Shown one piece after another: positions 7,876-16,890 of a stretch of DNA of 64,000 nucleotides; the stretch's first letter is position 1; every line of letters begins with the position of its first letter. This DNA comes from Komagataeibacter xylinus. Its GTDB lineage: Bacteria; Pseudomonadota; Alphaproteobacteria; Acetobacterales; Acetobacteraceae. Below the pieces are notes generated by a model, which saw only the letters and a program-made list of their open reading frames with translations, did not search any database and was not told where the DNA came from. Position numbers and translations under genes: made by a program. The stretch is from contig NZ_JARWSK010000004.1 of NCBI RefSeq assembly GCF_031081985.1, positions 310,001 through 374,000 on the forward strand, read 5' to 3'.

Positions 7876-8640
7876 TCAAGTATCCTGCGCGTTTCCACCC
7901 CGCTGGCGGTGGGTGAGGCTGCGCGAAAACAGCCGCGCGGGCCGCAGTCGCAGCCCCGCCGGCATGATCGTGGCCGGGCGGGTGGGCACACCCGCATAAA
8001 TGTCCTTCACCGCCTCGATCATGCATACGCCGCCGAGCCGGGGGAAGAGGGTGCGCCCCGTCCATTCCGCCATGGTGGCGGGGCCGGTGGGGCACGGACC
8101 GGCCGGGGGAATGTAGAGCGCATCCTCATGGCGCTCGGCGCGGAAGCAGGCATTGGCCAGCCAGCGATTGATCTGGCGGCGCGAGAAGGGCGTGCCCTGC
8201 CCGAAGGGGGAATTGTCCGTATGCGCCCACAGCCCGGCCCGGTTGGGCACGATGAGCAGCAGCACGCCATCATCCTTGAGAATTTTCCAGACCTGGCGCA
8301 GCAGGGTGTTCTTGTCCTCGCTGGTTTCAAGTGCGTGGATCATCAGGATACGGTCGAATTTCAGGTCATCGAAGGGCAGGCTGTCGCCTCGCACCACGCA
8401 GTCGCGCCCCTGCCACGGCCCGCCCTCGCGCGTGACTGGCATGTCGAGCCTGGCTGAAAAGCAGGGCTGTCCGGGCCGGTCCCATAGCGGCAGGAAGGGC
8501 AGGGCATAGCCAAGCCCGAGCATGTGGCCACGCGCGCCCTGCGGCCAGAATCCGGCCATGCGCTGGCCAAGCAGCCGGGCGGCCATCTGGCCCCGGCGGG
8601 AAGCATAAAAGCTTGCGGCGGTGTGCATGTTGGCGCCCAT
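7876..8640 (-). CDS. Class I SAM-dependent methyltransferase
   Basis: 254 residues, recognised as a Rossmann-type methyltransferase of the Methyltransf_11 kind. Around residues 80-130 it has [15 protein letters not shown] and then [20 protein letters not shown], matching the motif IV to post-motif region of this fold, followed by an active-site-like segment [12 protein letters not shown]. The usual glycine-rich SAM loop is weak at the N-terminus ([12 protein letters not shown] near 38-49). It is divergent from the glyoxalase II gene on the other strand, a pairing common in alphaproteobacteria. The substrate cannot be told from sequence. Confidence 0.75.
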   Translation of the reverse strand: MGANMHTAASFYASRRGQMAARLLGQRMAGFWPQGARGHMLGLGYALPFLPLWDRPGQPCFSARLDMPVTREGGPWQGRDCVVRGDSLPFDDLKFDRILMIHALETSEDKNTLLRQVWKILKDDGVLLLIVPNRAGLWAHTDNSPFGQGTPFSRRQINRWLANACFRAERHEDALYIPPAGPCPTGPATMAEWTGRTLFPRLGGVCMIEAVKDIYAGVPTRPATIMPAGLRLRPARLFSRSLTHRQRGGNAQDT

Positions 8641-8719
8641 GGGTGTTACACTAACAGGCTGCCAGCACTCATGCCATGCTCATGGTGTGGCGGGGGCAAG
8701 GTTACATGAAGGGACAGTC

Positions 8720-9451
8720 ATGACACGGAAACTCTTGATCGAGGCGATTCCCATCCTGTCGGACAATTACGCCTGGTTTGTGCATGATGGCCCCTCAGGC
8801 CCCGCCGCCATGGTCGACCCCGCCGAGGAGGCGCCGCTTGTCGCCGCCATTGATGCAGCAGGCGGGCGGCTGGACATGATCTTCCTCACCCACCACCATG
8901 CCGACCATATTGCCGCAGCCGAGGCCCTGCGCCAGCGTTATGGCGCGCGGGTCGTGGGGGCGGCGGTGGATGCAGGCCGCCTGCCACCGCTCGATATCGC
9001 GGTGCGCGATGGCGATGTGGTGGCGTTTGGCGCGCAGCAGGTGCAGGTGATCGCAACACCGGGCCATACATCGGGCGAGGTGTCGTATTATTTCCCCACC
9101 GGGCCTGCGCTGTTCTGTGGTGATACGCTGTTCAGCATGGGCTGCGGGCGTCTGTTCGAGGGCACGCCTGCCGATATGTTTGCCTCGCTGCGCCGCATTG
9201 ATGCCCTGCCTGGCCAGACGCTGCTGTGCTGCGGGCATGAATATACGCAGTCAAACGCGCGTTTCGCCCTGCATGTTGATCCGGACAACCCCGCCGTGCA
9301 GGCACGCGCCGCCGAGGTGGCCAGCCTGCGGGCGCGTGGCCTGCCCACCCTGCCGGTGCGCCTTGATGTGGAGCGGGCGACCAATCCCTTCCTGCGCGCG
9401 CCGGATGTGGCGACGCTGGGCCGGTTGCGAAAAGAAAAGGACAGCTTCTGA
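8720..9451 (+). CDS. gloB: Hydroxyacylglutathione hydrolase (glyoxalase II)
   Basis: 243 residues. It hydrolyses S-D-lactoylglutathione to D-lactate and glutathione, finishing methylglyoxal detoxification in the cytosol. The metallo-beta-lactamase metal motif THHHADH is at residues 57-63, followed by GHTSGE, a CGDTLF segment and CGHEYT, which supply the rest of the binuclear metal site. The C-terminal helical domain with NPFLR and a closing RLRKEKD fits the family. The ATG at 8720 gives the standard start (MTRKLLIEAIPILSDNY); upstream codons of the open frame are not conserved-looking. Confidence 0.95.
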   Translation: MTRKLLIEAIPILSDNYAWFVHDGPSGPAAMVDPAEEAPLVAAIDAAGGRLDMIFLTHHHADHIAAAEALRQRYGARVVGAAVDAGRLPPLDIAVRDGDVVAFGAQQVQVIATPGHTSGEVSYYFPTGPALFCGDTLFSMGCGRLFEGTPADMFASLRRIDALPGQTLLCCGHEYTQSNARFALHVDPDNPAVQARAAEVASLRARGLPTLPVRLDVERATNPFLRAPDVATLGRLRKEKDSF

Positions 9452-9678
9452 CATAATACGTCATGAACACGCCGCCGGGTGCGAAACGCCAGCACGTGGC
9501 CCTCTGGCGGTGCAGGACAGGCTGTTTTACCGGAGGGAAAAATGAAGGTTTAATGACACGGCTCATGGTCGGGGCGCGGGTTATGCCCTAAAGGGAAGGA
9601 GCACGCCTCACGCCAGGGCGTCCGCGCGGGGCGTTCGGGCTTTTCGGCCCGGTCCCGCGCCATGTGAAAGGAAGGCAT

Positions 9679-10215
9679 GTGTCGGTCTCTTCTGCTCCCG
9701 TCGTCATCAAGAAATATGCCAACCGGCGGCTGTACGATACCGAACTGTCGGCATACATCACGCTTGAGAACCTGATGGACATGGTCAAGCTCGACCGTGC
9801 CTTCGTCATTCTCGATGCCCGCACCGGCGATGACATTACCCGTGGCGTGCTCGCCCAGGTCATGCTTGAGGAGGAAACGCGCGGCCGCGCCATGCTGCCG
9901 GTCGCCTTCCTGCGCCAGCTCATCCGCTGTTATGGCGACAGCAGGCAGGGCGAGGTGTCGGACTATCTCGAGCGCATGATGGGCGAGTTCATGGACCGCC
10001 AGACCCCGGATGCAACGGGCGACGGGCTTGAGGCGCTTGGCCAGGAGCAGGCCGCCGTGGTGCGGCAGGCCATGTCACTGTTCACCTCGCTTTACGCGGT
10101 GGAGCGCGCGGGCAACCGTACGGTGGAGAACCTGTTGCAGGAAATCATGGACCTGCGCCAGCAGGTGGAAACACTGCAGGGCCAGCTTGCACGCCCGCCG
10201 CGCGCGGCTGACTGA
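9679..10215 (+). CDS. phaR: Polyhydroxyalkanoate synthesis repressor PhaR
   Basis: 178 residues. The N-terminal PHB/PHA accumulation regulator DNA-binding domain is clear: VIKKYANRRLYDTELSAYI (about 8-26), then the PHB_acc domain with DARTGDDITR and LPVAFLRQLI. The C-terminus is a coiled coil (ENLLQEIMDLRQQVETLQGQL). GTG at 9679 is chosen because GGAAGG lies at 9670-9675; a GTG at 9664 would add five residues. In PHA producers PhaR represses phasin and its own gene and senses polymer; no PHA synthase gene is in this window, so the target here is unknown. Confidence 0.9.
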   Translation: MSVSSAPVVIKKYANRRLYDTELSAYITLENLMDMVKLDRAFVILDARTGDDITRGVLAQVMLEEETRGRAMLPVAFLRQLIRCYGDSRQGEVSDYLERMMGEFMDRQTPDATGDGLEALGQEQAAVVRQAMSLFTSLYAVERAGNRTVENLLQEIMDLRQQVETLQGQLARPPRAAD

Positions 10216-10227
10216 AGGGCGCCCTCT

Positions 10228-11775
10228 TCACGCCCGCCCCATCGGGTCTCCTGCACCGGTGTGACGCGGCATGAAGGCTTCAAGGGCCAGGGCCAGCCTG
10301 CGCATGGCGGGATCAATTTCATGGTGCGGCGTGCCAGCATATCCCAGCAGCAATCCGTGCTGCTTACGCGGACCGGCATAACATTCCGAAAGGGGCGCAA
10401 CCTGCACGCCTGCCTTCAGCGCGACAGCCGTGGCCGCGTTATCATCAAGGGTGGGGGCAAGGGCAGGCGTGGGACAGGCGACGACATGCATGCCGCCTGA
10501 ATCAGGGGGAATATGCATGAGGCCGGCAAGGTGGCGACCTGCAGCTTCCATCAGGCTTTTCTGGCGGGCGGCATAGAGCAGGCGCGTGCGCCGCAGGTGA
10601 GAGGCCAGGTGCCCCTCTGCGATGAAACGGGCCAGCGCGCCCTGCCCCATGAGCGGGGCGGGGGTGAAAACCTGCGGCAGGATCTTCTGCGCCACAGGCA
10701 CAAGGGCGGGCGGCAGCACGATGTAACTCAGCCGAAGGGCTGGAAAGAGCAGTTTGGAAAAACTGCCCAGATAGGCGACACGCCCCGCGCGGTCGAGGGC
10801 GCGCAATGGTGCCAGCGGCCGACCGGCATAGCGGTATTCGCCATCAAAATCATCTTCGATGATCCAGCCCTGCCTGCGTTGCGCCCAACTGAGCAGGGCA
10901 AGGCGGCGCTGCAGGCTCAGCACCGTACCCAGCGGATAGTGATGTGACGGGGCAACAACCGCCAGCCGGGCATCCGGCGCTGTGGCGCGGGCCGTTTCGG
11001 GGGCAAACCCCGCTTCATCAATGGCAACCGGCACGGCGCGGATGCCGGCTGCCGCCAGTGCGGCCCTGATGCCGGGATAGCCCGGTTCCTCCACCCAGGC
11101 CTGTTCGCCTGCTTCAAGCGCGATGCGGGCAAACAGCGATACGCTCTGCTCCACACCGGCGGTGATGACGATACTCTCCTGTGCGCAATCGAACCCGCGG
11201 GCGGTGCGCAGATGGGTGGCGATGGCCTGCTGCAGGGCAGGATGGCCAGATGGCGGCGGCGTGCCAGCAATAGGCCATGCGGGCCTGCGCCAGTCCTGCT
11301 CAAGGAGTTTGGCCCATAGCGGAAAGGGGAAGGCCTGCCTGTCCGGCTGCCCGAGGGGGAAGGCAATGGGGGCATTGCCCGATGGGGCGGTCTGTGGCGC
11401 GCGTGCATGCCTGAGCAGCGTCCTGGTCCGTTCGGGCAGCATGGGTGGCAGCATGGGGGTGTGGGGTGCGCTTTTGGTGGGGGCGGGCGCAAGCATGTCA
11501 TCAGGCAGGTCCCGCGCTACCGACATGCCCGCGGTGCTGCGGGCCACCAGATACCCTTCCGCCTGAAGCTGATCGAAGGCCGCGAGCACGGTACCCCGCG
11601 CGCAGCCAAGTTCAGCGGCCAGCAGGCGTGAGGAGGGCAGTTTCGTGTCACAGGCCAGCCGGCCTTCGAGTATCGCGCGGCGGATCTGGCCGTGGATCTG
11701 GGCCTGCAGTGTCTGGTGGCTGTTTTCTTCCAGCGTGATGCTCAGCAGCACGGCCCGGCGTGCCTGTCGTCCCAT
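10228..11775 (-). CDS. MocR/PdxR-type GntR-aminotransferase transcriptional regulator
   Basis: About 515 residues. An N-terminal GntR winged helix (residues about 20-85, with LPSSRLLAAELGCARGTV as recognition region) is fused to a class I aminotransferase fold of about 370 residues. The PLP lysine is in GSFSKLLFPALRLSY, preceded by the conserved EDDFDGEYRY. Regulators of this group use PLP as an effector-binding cofactor. It is divergent from a PNP-oxidase-like gene, which suggests control of that gene, perhaps in vitamin B6 metabolism (inference). The ATG at 11775 has no ribosome-binding site in front of it; a GTG at 11751 is a plausible alternative start. Confidence 0.88.
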   Translation of the reverse strand: MGRQARRAVLLSITLEENSHQTLQAQIHGQIRRAILEGRLACDTKLPSSRLLAAELGCARGTVLAAFDQLQAEGYLVARSTAGMSVARDLPDDMLAPAPTKSAPHTPMLPPMLPERTRTLLRHARAPQTAPSGNAPIAFPLGQPDRQAFPFPLWAKLLEQDWRRPAWPIAGTPPPSGHPALQQAIATHLRTARGFDCAQESIVITAGVEQSVSLFARIALEAGEQAWVEEPGYPGIRAALAAAGIRAVPVAIDEAGFAPETARATAPDARLAVVAPSHHYPLGTVLSLQRRLALLSWAQRRQGWIIEDDFDGEYRYAGRPLAPLRALDRAGRVAYLGSFSKLLFPALRLSYIVLPPALVPVAQKILPQVFTPAPLMGQGALARFIAEGHLASHLRRTRLLYAARQKSLMEAAGRHLAGLMHIPPDSGGMHVVACPTPALAPTLDDNAATAVALKAGVQVAPLSECYAGPRKQHGLLLGYAGTPHHEIDPAMRRLALALEAFMPRHTGAGDPMGRA

Positions 11776-11776
11776 G

Positions 11777-11787
11777 ACTGGTCCAGT
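11777..11787. promoter_or_regulatory. Palindrome next to the MocR-type regulator start
   Basis: ACTGGTCCAGT is a perfect inverted repeat of five-base arms around one central base, one base upstream of the annotated regulator start and 82 bases before the divergent gene. A related half, CTGGTTC, follows at about 11801. It is a candidate operator for autoregulation and control of the divergent gene; MocR sites vary and no protein evidence exists. Confidence 0.4.
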
Positions 11788-11868
11788 CTGTTTTTTGCTA
11801 TCTGGTTCTTTTTCCTGGGCCACTTTACCACAATCGTAGGGGCGCACGACATCACGGGATCAGTAATC

Positions 11869-12609
11869 ATGACAAGACAGACGCCAGCAAAGCCTGACGG
11901 GATGCCTGACAGCTTTCCCGCAACACCGGTCAACCGGGTCAGGCGCCAGCCCGATCGTGGCCATTACGACAGGGCCACGCTCCATGCCATTCTTGATGCG
12001 GCCCTGCTGTGCCACATTGCCTATGTCATCGACGGGCGGCCTTACTGCACGCCCACCAGTTTCTGGCGTGAGGAGGATCATCTTTACTGGCATGGCTCAT
12101 CAGCCAGCCGGATGATCCGCACGCAGGCACAGGGTGTTGACCTGTGCCTGACCGTCACCCACCTCGATGCGCTGGTCATGGCACGTTCGGGCTTTCATCA
12201 CTCGGTCAATTACCGCTCCGCGATGGTGTTCGGGCAGGCGCATCCTGTCGAGGACATGAAGGAAAAACGTGCATTGATGGACCGGCTCATCGACCGTATC
12301 TATCCGGGCCGTTCCAGCCTCATCCGGCCGCCAGATGCGCGCGAGACCAGGGCGACATCCATCATGTGCATGAAGATCGAGACCGCCTCGGCCAAGATCC
12401 GTGAAAAACACGTATCCGATGATGAGGCGGATTATACGGATGTGCCTGCATGGACGGCCCTCTACCCCGTAACACAGGTGCTGGGCGCGCCTTCCCTGTG
12501 CCCGCGCCAGCAGGCGGGGCTGGCGCGCCCGGCCGGGATGGCCGATTTCGTGCCTGGTGCCCGGCTTGATGCGGTCATGGGCTCAGCCTACCGGCGTACC
12601 TTCGGGTAA
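11869..12609 (+). CDS. Pyridoxamine 5'-phosphate oxidase family flavin-binding protein
   Basis: 246 residues with a split-barrel FMN-binding fold. The start region ATLHAILDAALLCHIAYVIDG is followed by PYCTPTSFWREEDHLYWHGS and then CLTVTHLDALVMARSGFHHSVNYRSAMVFG, the pattern of the flavin-nucleotide-binding, PNPOx-like group (COG3467). Such proteins bind FMN or heme; actual PNP oxidase activity is not implied. The ATG at 11869 is 93 bases from the divergent MocR regulator, a neighbour pairing seen often with this family. The C-terminal 70 residues are less conserved. Confidence 0.85.
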   Translation: MTRQTPAKPDGMPDSFPATPVNRVRRQPDRGHYDRATLHAILDAALLCHIAYVIDGRPYCTPTSFWREEDHLYWHGSSASRMIRTQAQGVDLCLTVTHLDALVMARSGFHHSVNYRSAMVFGQAHPVEDMKEKRALMDRLIDRIYPGRSSLIRPPDARETRATSIMCMKIETASAKIREKHVSDDEADYTDVPAWTALYPVTQVLGAPSLCPRQQAGLARPAGMADFVPGARLDAVMGSAYRRTFG

Positions 12610-12667
12610 TCTGTCCGTGCGGGAGCCGGGCGGTTACGGGGCTGGAGGTGGTTTCAACCCGGCCCTG

Positions 12668-13411
12668 TCACGCGCTTGGGGGGGGGCGTGGGGGCGCGCT
12701 GGGCACGGGCAGCCCGTTCTGCGTGCACAGCTCCTGCCACGCGGTGCCAATGGCGGGCAGCAGTTGCGCGCGTTTCAGCCCTGCGGGCAGGGGCTTGCCC
12801 ACCACGATGTGAATGGTGCCCGGTGTCTTGACCAGCGCCTTTGGCCCCCAGTGCAGCCCCGCATCGGTCGCAACCGGAATGACCGGCAGGCCGGTATGGG
12901 CCGAGAGGGCGGCAATGCCCGGTTGCAGCTTTATCGCAGCACCCGGCGGCGTGCGCGTGCCTTCGGGGAAGATGATGATCTGCCGCCCGCCTTTGGCCGC
13001 CCTGTCGGCATCGGCCAGCAGGGCCCGCAGCGCCTTGGCCCCGCCATCGCGGTCCACGCCGATCATGCCGGTCAGACGCAGCATGGGGCCAACGAGTGGA
13101 ATGCGTTCAAGCTCGCGCTTCATGACATAGGTGGGCAGCGGCACGATGTTCATCCACGCGAACGTGTCGAACATGGACTGGTGCTGGCACGCCAGCAGGC
13201 AGGGGCCGGGCGGCAGGTGCTCGAGCCCGCTCACCTGTATGTCGATGCGGCAGATGCGCTCCAGCCCGCGCAGGGTCAGCCCGGTCCACAGCTTGGCATA
13301 GGCCAGCGCGTATTTTTTGCCGCATAGCCGGATGGCGAAGGCCGCGATGCCCATCACCAGGGTCAGCACGACAAAATACAGGTTGAACACGAAGGCGCGC
13401 AGTACGGTCAT
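12668..13411 (-). CDS. plsC: 1-acyl-sn-glycerol-3-phosphate acyltransferase
   Basis: 247 residues. It transfers an acyl chain to lysophosphatidic acid to make phosphatidic acid at the inner membrane. An N-terminal hydrophobic helix (about 5-25) precedes the HX4D catalytic motif HQSMFD (about residues 77-82) and the FPEGTRT substrate-binding motif (about 148-154), with PVIPV further on. It is the last gene of ftsE-ftsX-ydcF-plsC, 76 bases after ydcF, an arrangement shared by several alphaproteobacteria. Confidence 0.93.
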   Translation of the reverse strand: MTVLRAFVFNLYFVVLTLVMGIAAFAIRLCGKKYALAYAKLWTGLTLRGLERICRIDIQVSGLEHLPPGPCLLACQHQSMFDTFAWMNIVPLPTYVMKRELERIPLVGPMLRLTGMIGVDRDGGAKALRALLADADRAAKGGRQIIIFPEGTRTPPGAAIKLQPGIAALSAHTGLPVIPVATDAGLHWGPKALVKTPGTIHIVVGKPLPAGLKRAQLLPAIGTAWQELCTQNGLPVPSAPPRPPPSA

Positions 13412-13487
13412 GGGGCTAACAGGTCCATCCGGGGTGGTTCAGCGCTACCCTAACACCAGAAAATGCGGCACGCGACAAGCTGCCCGC

Positions 13488-14123
13488 TTACCCTATGGGG
13501 GCTGCGGGCCGCGTATCGGCATGGTTGAGCAGCCCGTGCAGCGGCCGGGTCAGGCGGGCCATGTCAAGGCAGGCGAGCAGCCATTTGTCATATTCCACCA
13601 CCATGAGCCGGATCGTGCCGGGATGCAGTGGGTGGCGCAGGGCAGGCGAGCGGATGGGGTAGCCATACAGGCGCACGTCAGGGGTGGTGCGGGCGATCTC
13701 GAGCATGGCGCGGCGGATATGGTAGCCCGCGGTGACCACGATCACGCTTTTCATGCCGTATTCATGCACCCATGTTGCGGTTTCATCCGCATTGCCCAGC
13801 GTGGAGGCGGCCTGGTGGCCCAGCGTGGTGTTGGTCCATAGCGCGAGGGGCACGGGCGGTGGCTGGCGGCGCAGGAAATCACCCAGCGTTGCATGCCGGT
13901 CCACGCCCGAAATCAGCAGCCGGTCGCCATAACCCTGCGCCAGTAACGCAAGCGACTGTTCGATCCGGCCCTGCCCGCCGGTCAGCGCCACGATGCCATC
14001 GGCATGCGGGGGTATGGCGGGCGGGTGGCGGGCATCGAGCATGAACCAGCCCAGCCCCGCGCTCCACGCACCAAGGCCCAGCAGGCACAGGCCCACAAGC
14101 AGGCTGCGGCGCAGGCGTGTCAT
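13488..14123 (-). CDS. YdcF family (DUF218) membrane-anchored protein
   Basis: 211 residues. An N-terminal membrane helix (about 7-27) leads into a DUF218 domain: GIVALTGGQGRIEQSLALL, then LLISGVD, TNTTLGHQAAST and SVIVVTAGYHIRRAM, all typical of the YdcF/SanA/ElyC group linked to envelope and peptidoglycan-precursor metabolism. The ATG at 14123 overlaps the ftsX stop by ATGA, so it is translationally coupled to ftsX. The exact activity is not known for this branch. Confidence 0.85.
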   Translation of the reverse strand: MTRLRRSLLVGLCLLGLGAWSAGLGWFMLDARHPPAIPPHADGIVALTGGQGRIEQSLALLAQGYGDRLLISGVDRHATLGDFLRRQPPPVPLALWTNTTLGHQAASTLGNADETATWVHEYGMKSVIVVTAGYHIRRAMLEIARTTPDVRLYGYPIRSPALRHPLHPGTIRLMVVEYDKWLLACLDMARLTRPLHGLLNHADTRPAAPIG

Positions 14124-15064
14124 GGCAGGCGGCGCAGCCAGGCCCGCACGGTCAGTTGCGTGGTGGCCCACCCGGTCAGCCCGGCCGCGGGTGGCACGAT
14201 CACGAGCATCCACAGCAGGGCAGGGGGCAGCAGGGCGGCCCATGCATGCACGTCGCGCCAGTCGGGTGTGGTGGCAGGGATATCGCCCATGGCCGTAAAG
14301 GGAGCGGCAAGGTGCGAGAGTGCGAGCAGCATGGGCAGCGCCAGCACGCTGCCCCACGCGCCACCCCACAGCGCCAGCAGCCCCACGCGCGTGGCGAACC
14401 GACCCGAGATGTAGCTGTCGGTCGCCCCCAGCGCATGAATCAGCCCGATGGCCTGCCGCCGCGTGAGCAGCCCCGCCCGCGTCGCGGCCATGACCACGCA
14501 CACGGCCACCGTCATTACCACCAGCACCGCCAGCCCCGCGCAGGCCTGCAGGCTGCCCGCAAGGGCGGCCAGCCGGTCGCTCCACACGCTGTCATGCTCC
14601 ATCAGCACGCCCGGCGCCTGCGCCTGCAGGCGGGGCAGCAGGCTGGCCGCCACGTCCTGCCCCGGGGCGGTGTGCAGTTCGATCACGGCGGGCAGCGGCA
14701 GGCTGGCATCGCCGGTCTGCTCGATCCAGGGTGCGAGCAGCGCGCGCAGTTCGGCATCGCTCAGGCGATGGGTGCCGGTAATGCCGGGGGTGGCGGCGAT
14801 GGTGGCCAGCACCGCATCAATGCGGGTTGCGGGCGTCTGGCCCATGGCGGCGGTGGCCGTGGCGGGGTCGGTGGGGCTTGGCACCTGTACGGTGGTGACC
14901 GCGCCCGCCCCATGCGTCCAGCGTTGCGAGAGGCCGTGCGCCGCAATGCCGCCTGCCAGCGCGAGCGCCGCAAGGAAAGCCATGCTGCCCACAAGGAACG
15001 GCAGGAACCGCCCCGGCAGCGCCTGCCGCAGGGCCAGCCCGTCATGATAGCGCTGCCGGGCCAT
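14120..15064 (-). CDS. ftsX: Cell division protein FtsX
   Basis: 314 residues. A cytoplasmic N-terminus and first membrane helix (about 22-46) are followed by a periplasmic domain (about 50-190) and three more helices near residues 190-300, the FtsX topology. It works with FtsE in the septal ring to activate peptidoglycan hydrolases. The gene begins at the last base of ftsE and ends overlapping ydcF. The sequence is more divergent than FtsE; the call rests on topology, length and coupling to ftsE. Confidence 0.88.
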   Translation of the reverse strand: MARQRYHDGLALRQALPGRFLPFLVGSMAFLAALALAGGIAAHGLSQRWTHGAGAVTTVQVPSPTDPATATAAMGQTPATRIDAVLATIAATPGITGTHRLSDAELRALLAPWIEQTGDASLPLPAVIELHTAPGQDVAASLLPRLQAQAPGVLMEHDSVWSDRLAALAGSLQACAGLAVLVVMTVAVCVVMAATRAGLLTRRQAIGLIHALGATDSYISGRFATRVGLLALWGGAWGSVLALPMLLALSHLAAPFTAMGDIPATTPDWRDVHAWAALLPPALLWMLVIVPPAAGLTGWATTQLTVRAWLRRLP

Positions 15065-15735
15065 CAGCCGTGATCCCGCACGAGATGACCGTGGAGGAGC
15101 TCGATGGTGGGCGCAGGGTATTTTGCCACGATGGCGTCGTTATGGGTGGCGACCACGATGGTGGTGCCCAGTTCGGCCAGGCGGTGGAACATGCGCATCA
15201 GGCGACCGGCCTGCCGCTCGTCAAGGGCGTTGGTCGGCTCATCGGCCACCAGCAGCGCCGGGCGGTAGATCACGGCGCGCGCAATGGCCACGCGCTGCTG
15301 CTCGCCGCCCGAAAGCTGTGGCGGCAGGGCCTCGAGCCGGTGTTCCAGCCCCACCCATTTCATGATGGCGTGCACCTCATGCGCAATCTCGGCCTCGACG
15401 CGGTGCTGCAGGCGCAGCGGCAGGGCCACGTTGTCGAACACGCTCATGTCGGGCAGCAGGCCGAAATCCTGCTTTACCGCCCCGATGCGCCGCCGCAGCC
15501 GCGCAAGTCCCGCCCGCCGCGCCTGCCTGACCGGCACGCCCAGGATCTCGACCATGCCCGAACTGGCCTGCACCTCCAGCGACAGGATGGACAGCAGCGA
15601 CGACTTGCCCGCCCCCGAGGGCCCCAGCAGCCAGCGGAATTCACCCTGCGCCACGTCAAGGCTGACATGCGACAGCGCGGCAACACCGGTCTGGCTGCCG
15701 CCATAGGCGTAGCTGACATCATGCAGGCGGAACAT
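15064..15735 (-). CDS. ftsE: Cell division ATP-binding protein FtsE
   Basis: 223 residues. ABC ATPase partner of FtsX. Walker A is GPSGAGKSS (about 37-45), the signature is LSGGEQQRVAIARA, Walker B is LLVADEP and the switch His is in VATHND. The N-terminus MFRLHDVSYAYG supports the ATG at 15735 instead of an upstream ATG. It is the first gene of the ftsE-ftsX-ydcF-plsC run. Confidence 0.94.
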   Translation of the reverse strand: MFRLHDVSYAYGGSQTGVAALSHVSLDVAQGEFRWLLGPSGAGKSSLLSILSLEVQASSGMVEILGVPVRQARRAGLARLRRRIGAVKQDFGLLPDMSVFDNVALPLRLQHRVEAEIAHEVHAIMKWVGLEHRLEALPPQLSGGEQQRVAIARAVIYRPALLVADEPTNALDERQAGRLMRMFHRLAELGTTIVVATHNDAIVAKYPAPTIELLHGHLVRDHG

Positions 15736-15755
15736 GGGATGCGTCCGTCCGTTTG

Positions 15756-16163
15756 TTACATGGTGCGCGCGGCGATGGTGGAGAGTGTTGCGCACAGGGC
15801 GGCCAGCGCCATGAGCAGCAGCCCGTCAAACACCAGCGAGGACGGCGTGAGGAAATGCGACCCCACCTCAAGATGATCGGGAATGGAGTGGGCCACATGG
15901 GCGATCATGTCACGCGCCTGCGGGTCGGCGCCTGCTGCGCCGTTGACGATGCCGATCACATGCGGCAGCGCGCTCCAGCCAATGCCGAGCACCAGCACCA
16001 GCGGCGCCACCAGTTCGGCCACCTGCTGCACGAGGTAGAACGCGAAATAGAACACCGCCCAGACGCCAACCCGCACGACGCGCGACCCGTTCAGCCTGCC
16101 GGAGGGGGCGGTTTCAGGTGGCAGCGTGCGGTCCTGGGAAGGGTTGGAAAAGGAACTGTCCAT
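15756..16163 (-). CDS. Small membrane protein, function unknown
   Basis: About 135 residues from the ATG at 16163. The first 30 residues are polar and Pro/Ser-rich; then three hydrophobic stretches appear at about 35-50, 50-70 and 108-130, with a polar loop between the last two. It is 20 bases upstream of ftsE on the same strand, so it may be the first gene of that operon. It may belong to the DUF4389 group, but I cannot confirm this. Confidence 0.6.
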   Translation of the reverse strand: MDSSFSNPSQDRTLPPETAPSGRLNGSRVVRVGVWAVFYFAFYLVQQVAELVAPLVLVLGIGWSALPHVIGIVNGAAGADPQARDMIAHVAHSIPDHLEVGSHFLTPSSLVFDGLLLMALAALCATLSTIAARTM

Positions 16164-16296
16164 CAAATCAAGACTCCGGCAAGGGGCGGCTTCCCCGGAT
16201 TGTAGGAAATGCATTCCTGCCCGAGGTAGCGATGGCTTGTATTAAATGCAAACTTCTGCCTTGTGCATATGGCAAACAGCGAAGGTCGCCGGAGCA

Positions 16297-16890
16297 ATGG
16301 ATCAGACCAGCCCACAGCAGGCCGCCCTGAGCGGGCAGGGCCGCCCCGAAGCCCCGCCGGTCATGGTCTTTCAGGTGGGGGAGCGGCAGTACGGCCTGCC
16401 GGCGGGGCTGGTGGTGCGCGAGTGCATGCCCGTGCCCGCCCTGCGTGCGCCCATGGTCATGGTGCCGCATGTTTCGGGCTGGTTCCGGCTCGGGGGTGCC
16501 ATGGTGGCGGTGCTTGACCTTGGCGTGCTGCTTGGCGTGCGCGCCCAGGCCGTGCGCGCGCCGCTTGAACTGCTGTACCGCCCGCTGCTTTTGTGCAACC
16601 AGCCCGGCGGCGGCCGTGTTGCGCTGCTGGTCGATGCGGCCCTCGATGTCATCCGCCCGCAAAAGGGCAGTGGCGCCATGGTTGACGCAGGGGCCGGGGA
16701 AGCCGAGGGTGCGGGGCAGGAACTCGAACTGGGGGATGGCAGCATTGCCTTCATGTTGCGCATGACCGACATCGTTGATGATGATGAACGCATGCGGCTT
16801 GACAGCCTGCTCGAGCGCACCCGCGCGCGCGCGGCGCTGTGGGCACAGACGGACCCCGACGCCACCACGGCAGCGGATGGCGCGCCGTGA
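16297..16890 (+). CDS. CheW-like adaptor protein (first)
   Basis: 197 residues with one CheW domain (about 20-150). VMVFQVGERQYGLPAGLVVREC is the typical opening, and VPHVSGWFRLGGAMVAVLDLGVLLG the central conserved part. In such systems CheW couples the chemoreceptor to the CheA kinase. The ATG at 16297 has GGAG just upstream. The stop overlaps the start of the CheR gene by GTGA. The C-terminal 45 residues are polar and variable. Its place as first gene before CheR and a second CheW matches WspB-WspC-WspD order. Confidence 0.87.
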   Translation: MDQTSPQQAALSGQGRPEAPPVMVFQVGERQYGLPAGLVVRECMPVPALRAPMVMVPHVSGWFRLGGAMVAVLDLGVLLGVRAQAVRAPLELLYRPLLLCNQPGGGRVALLVDAALDVIRPQKGSGAMVDAGAGEAEGAGQELELGDGSIAFMLRMTDIVDDDERMRLDSLLERTRARAALWAQTDPDATTAADGAP

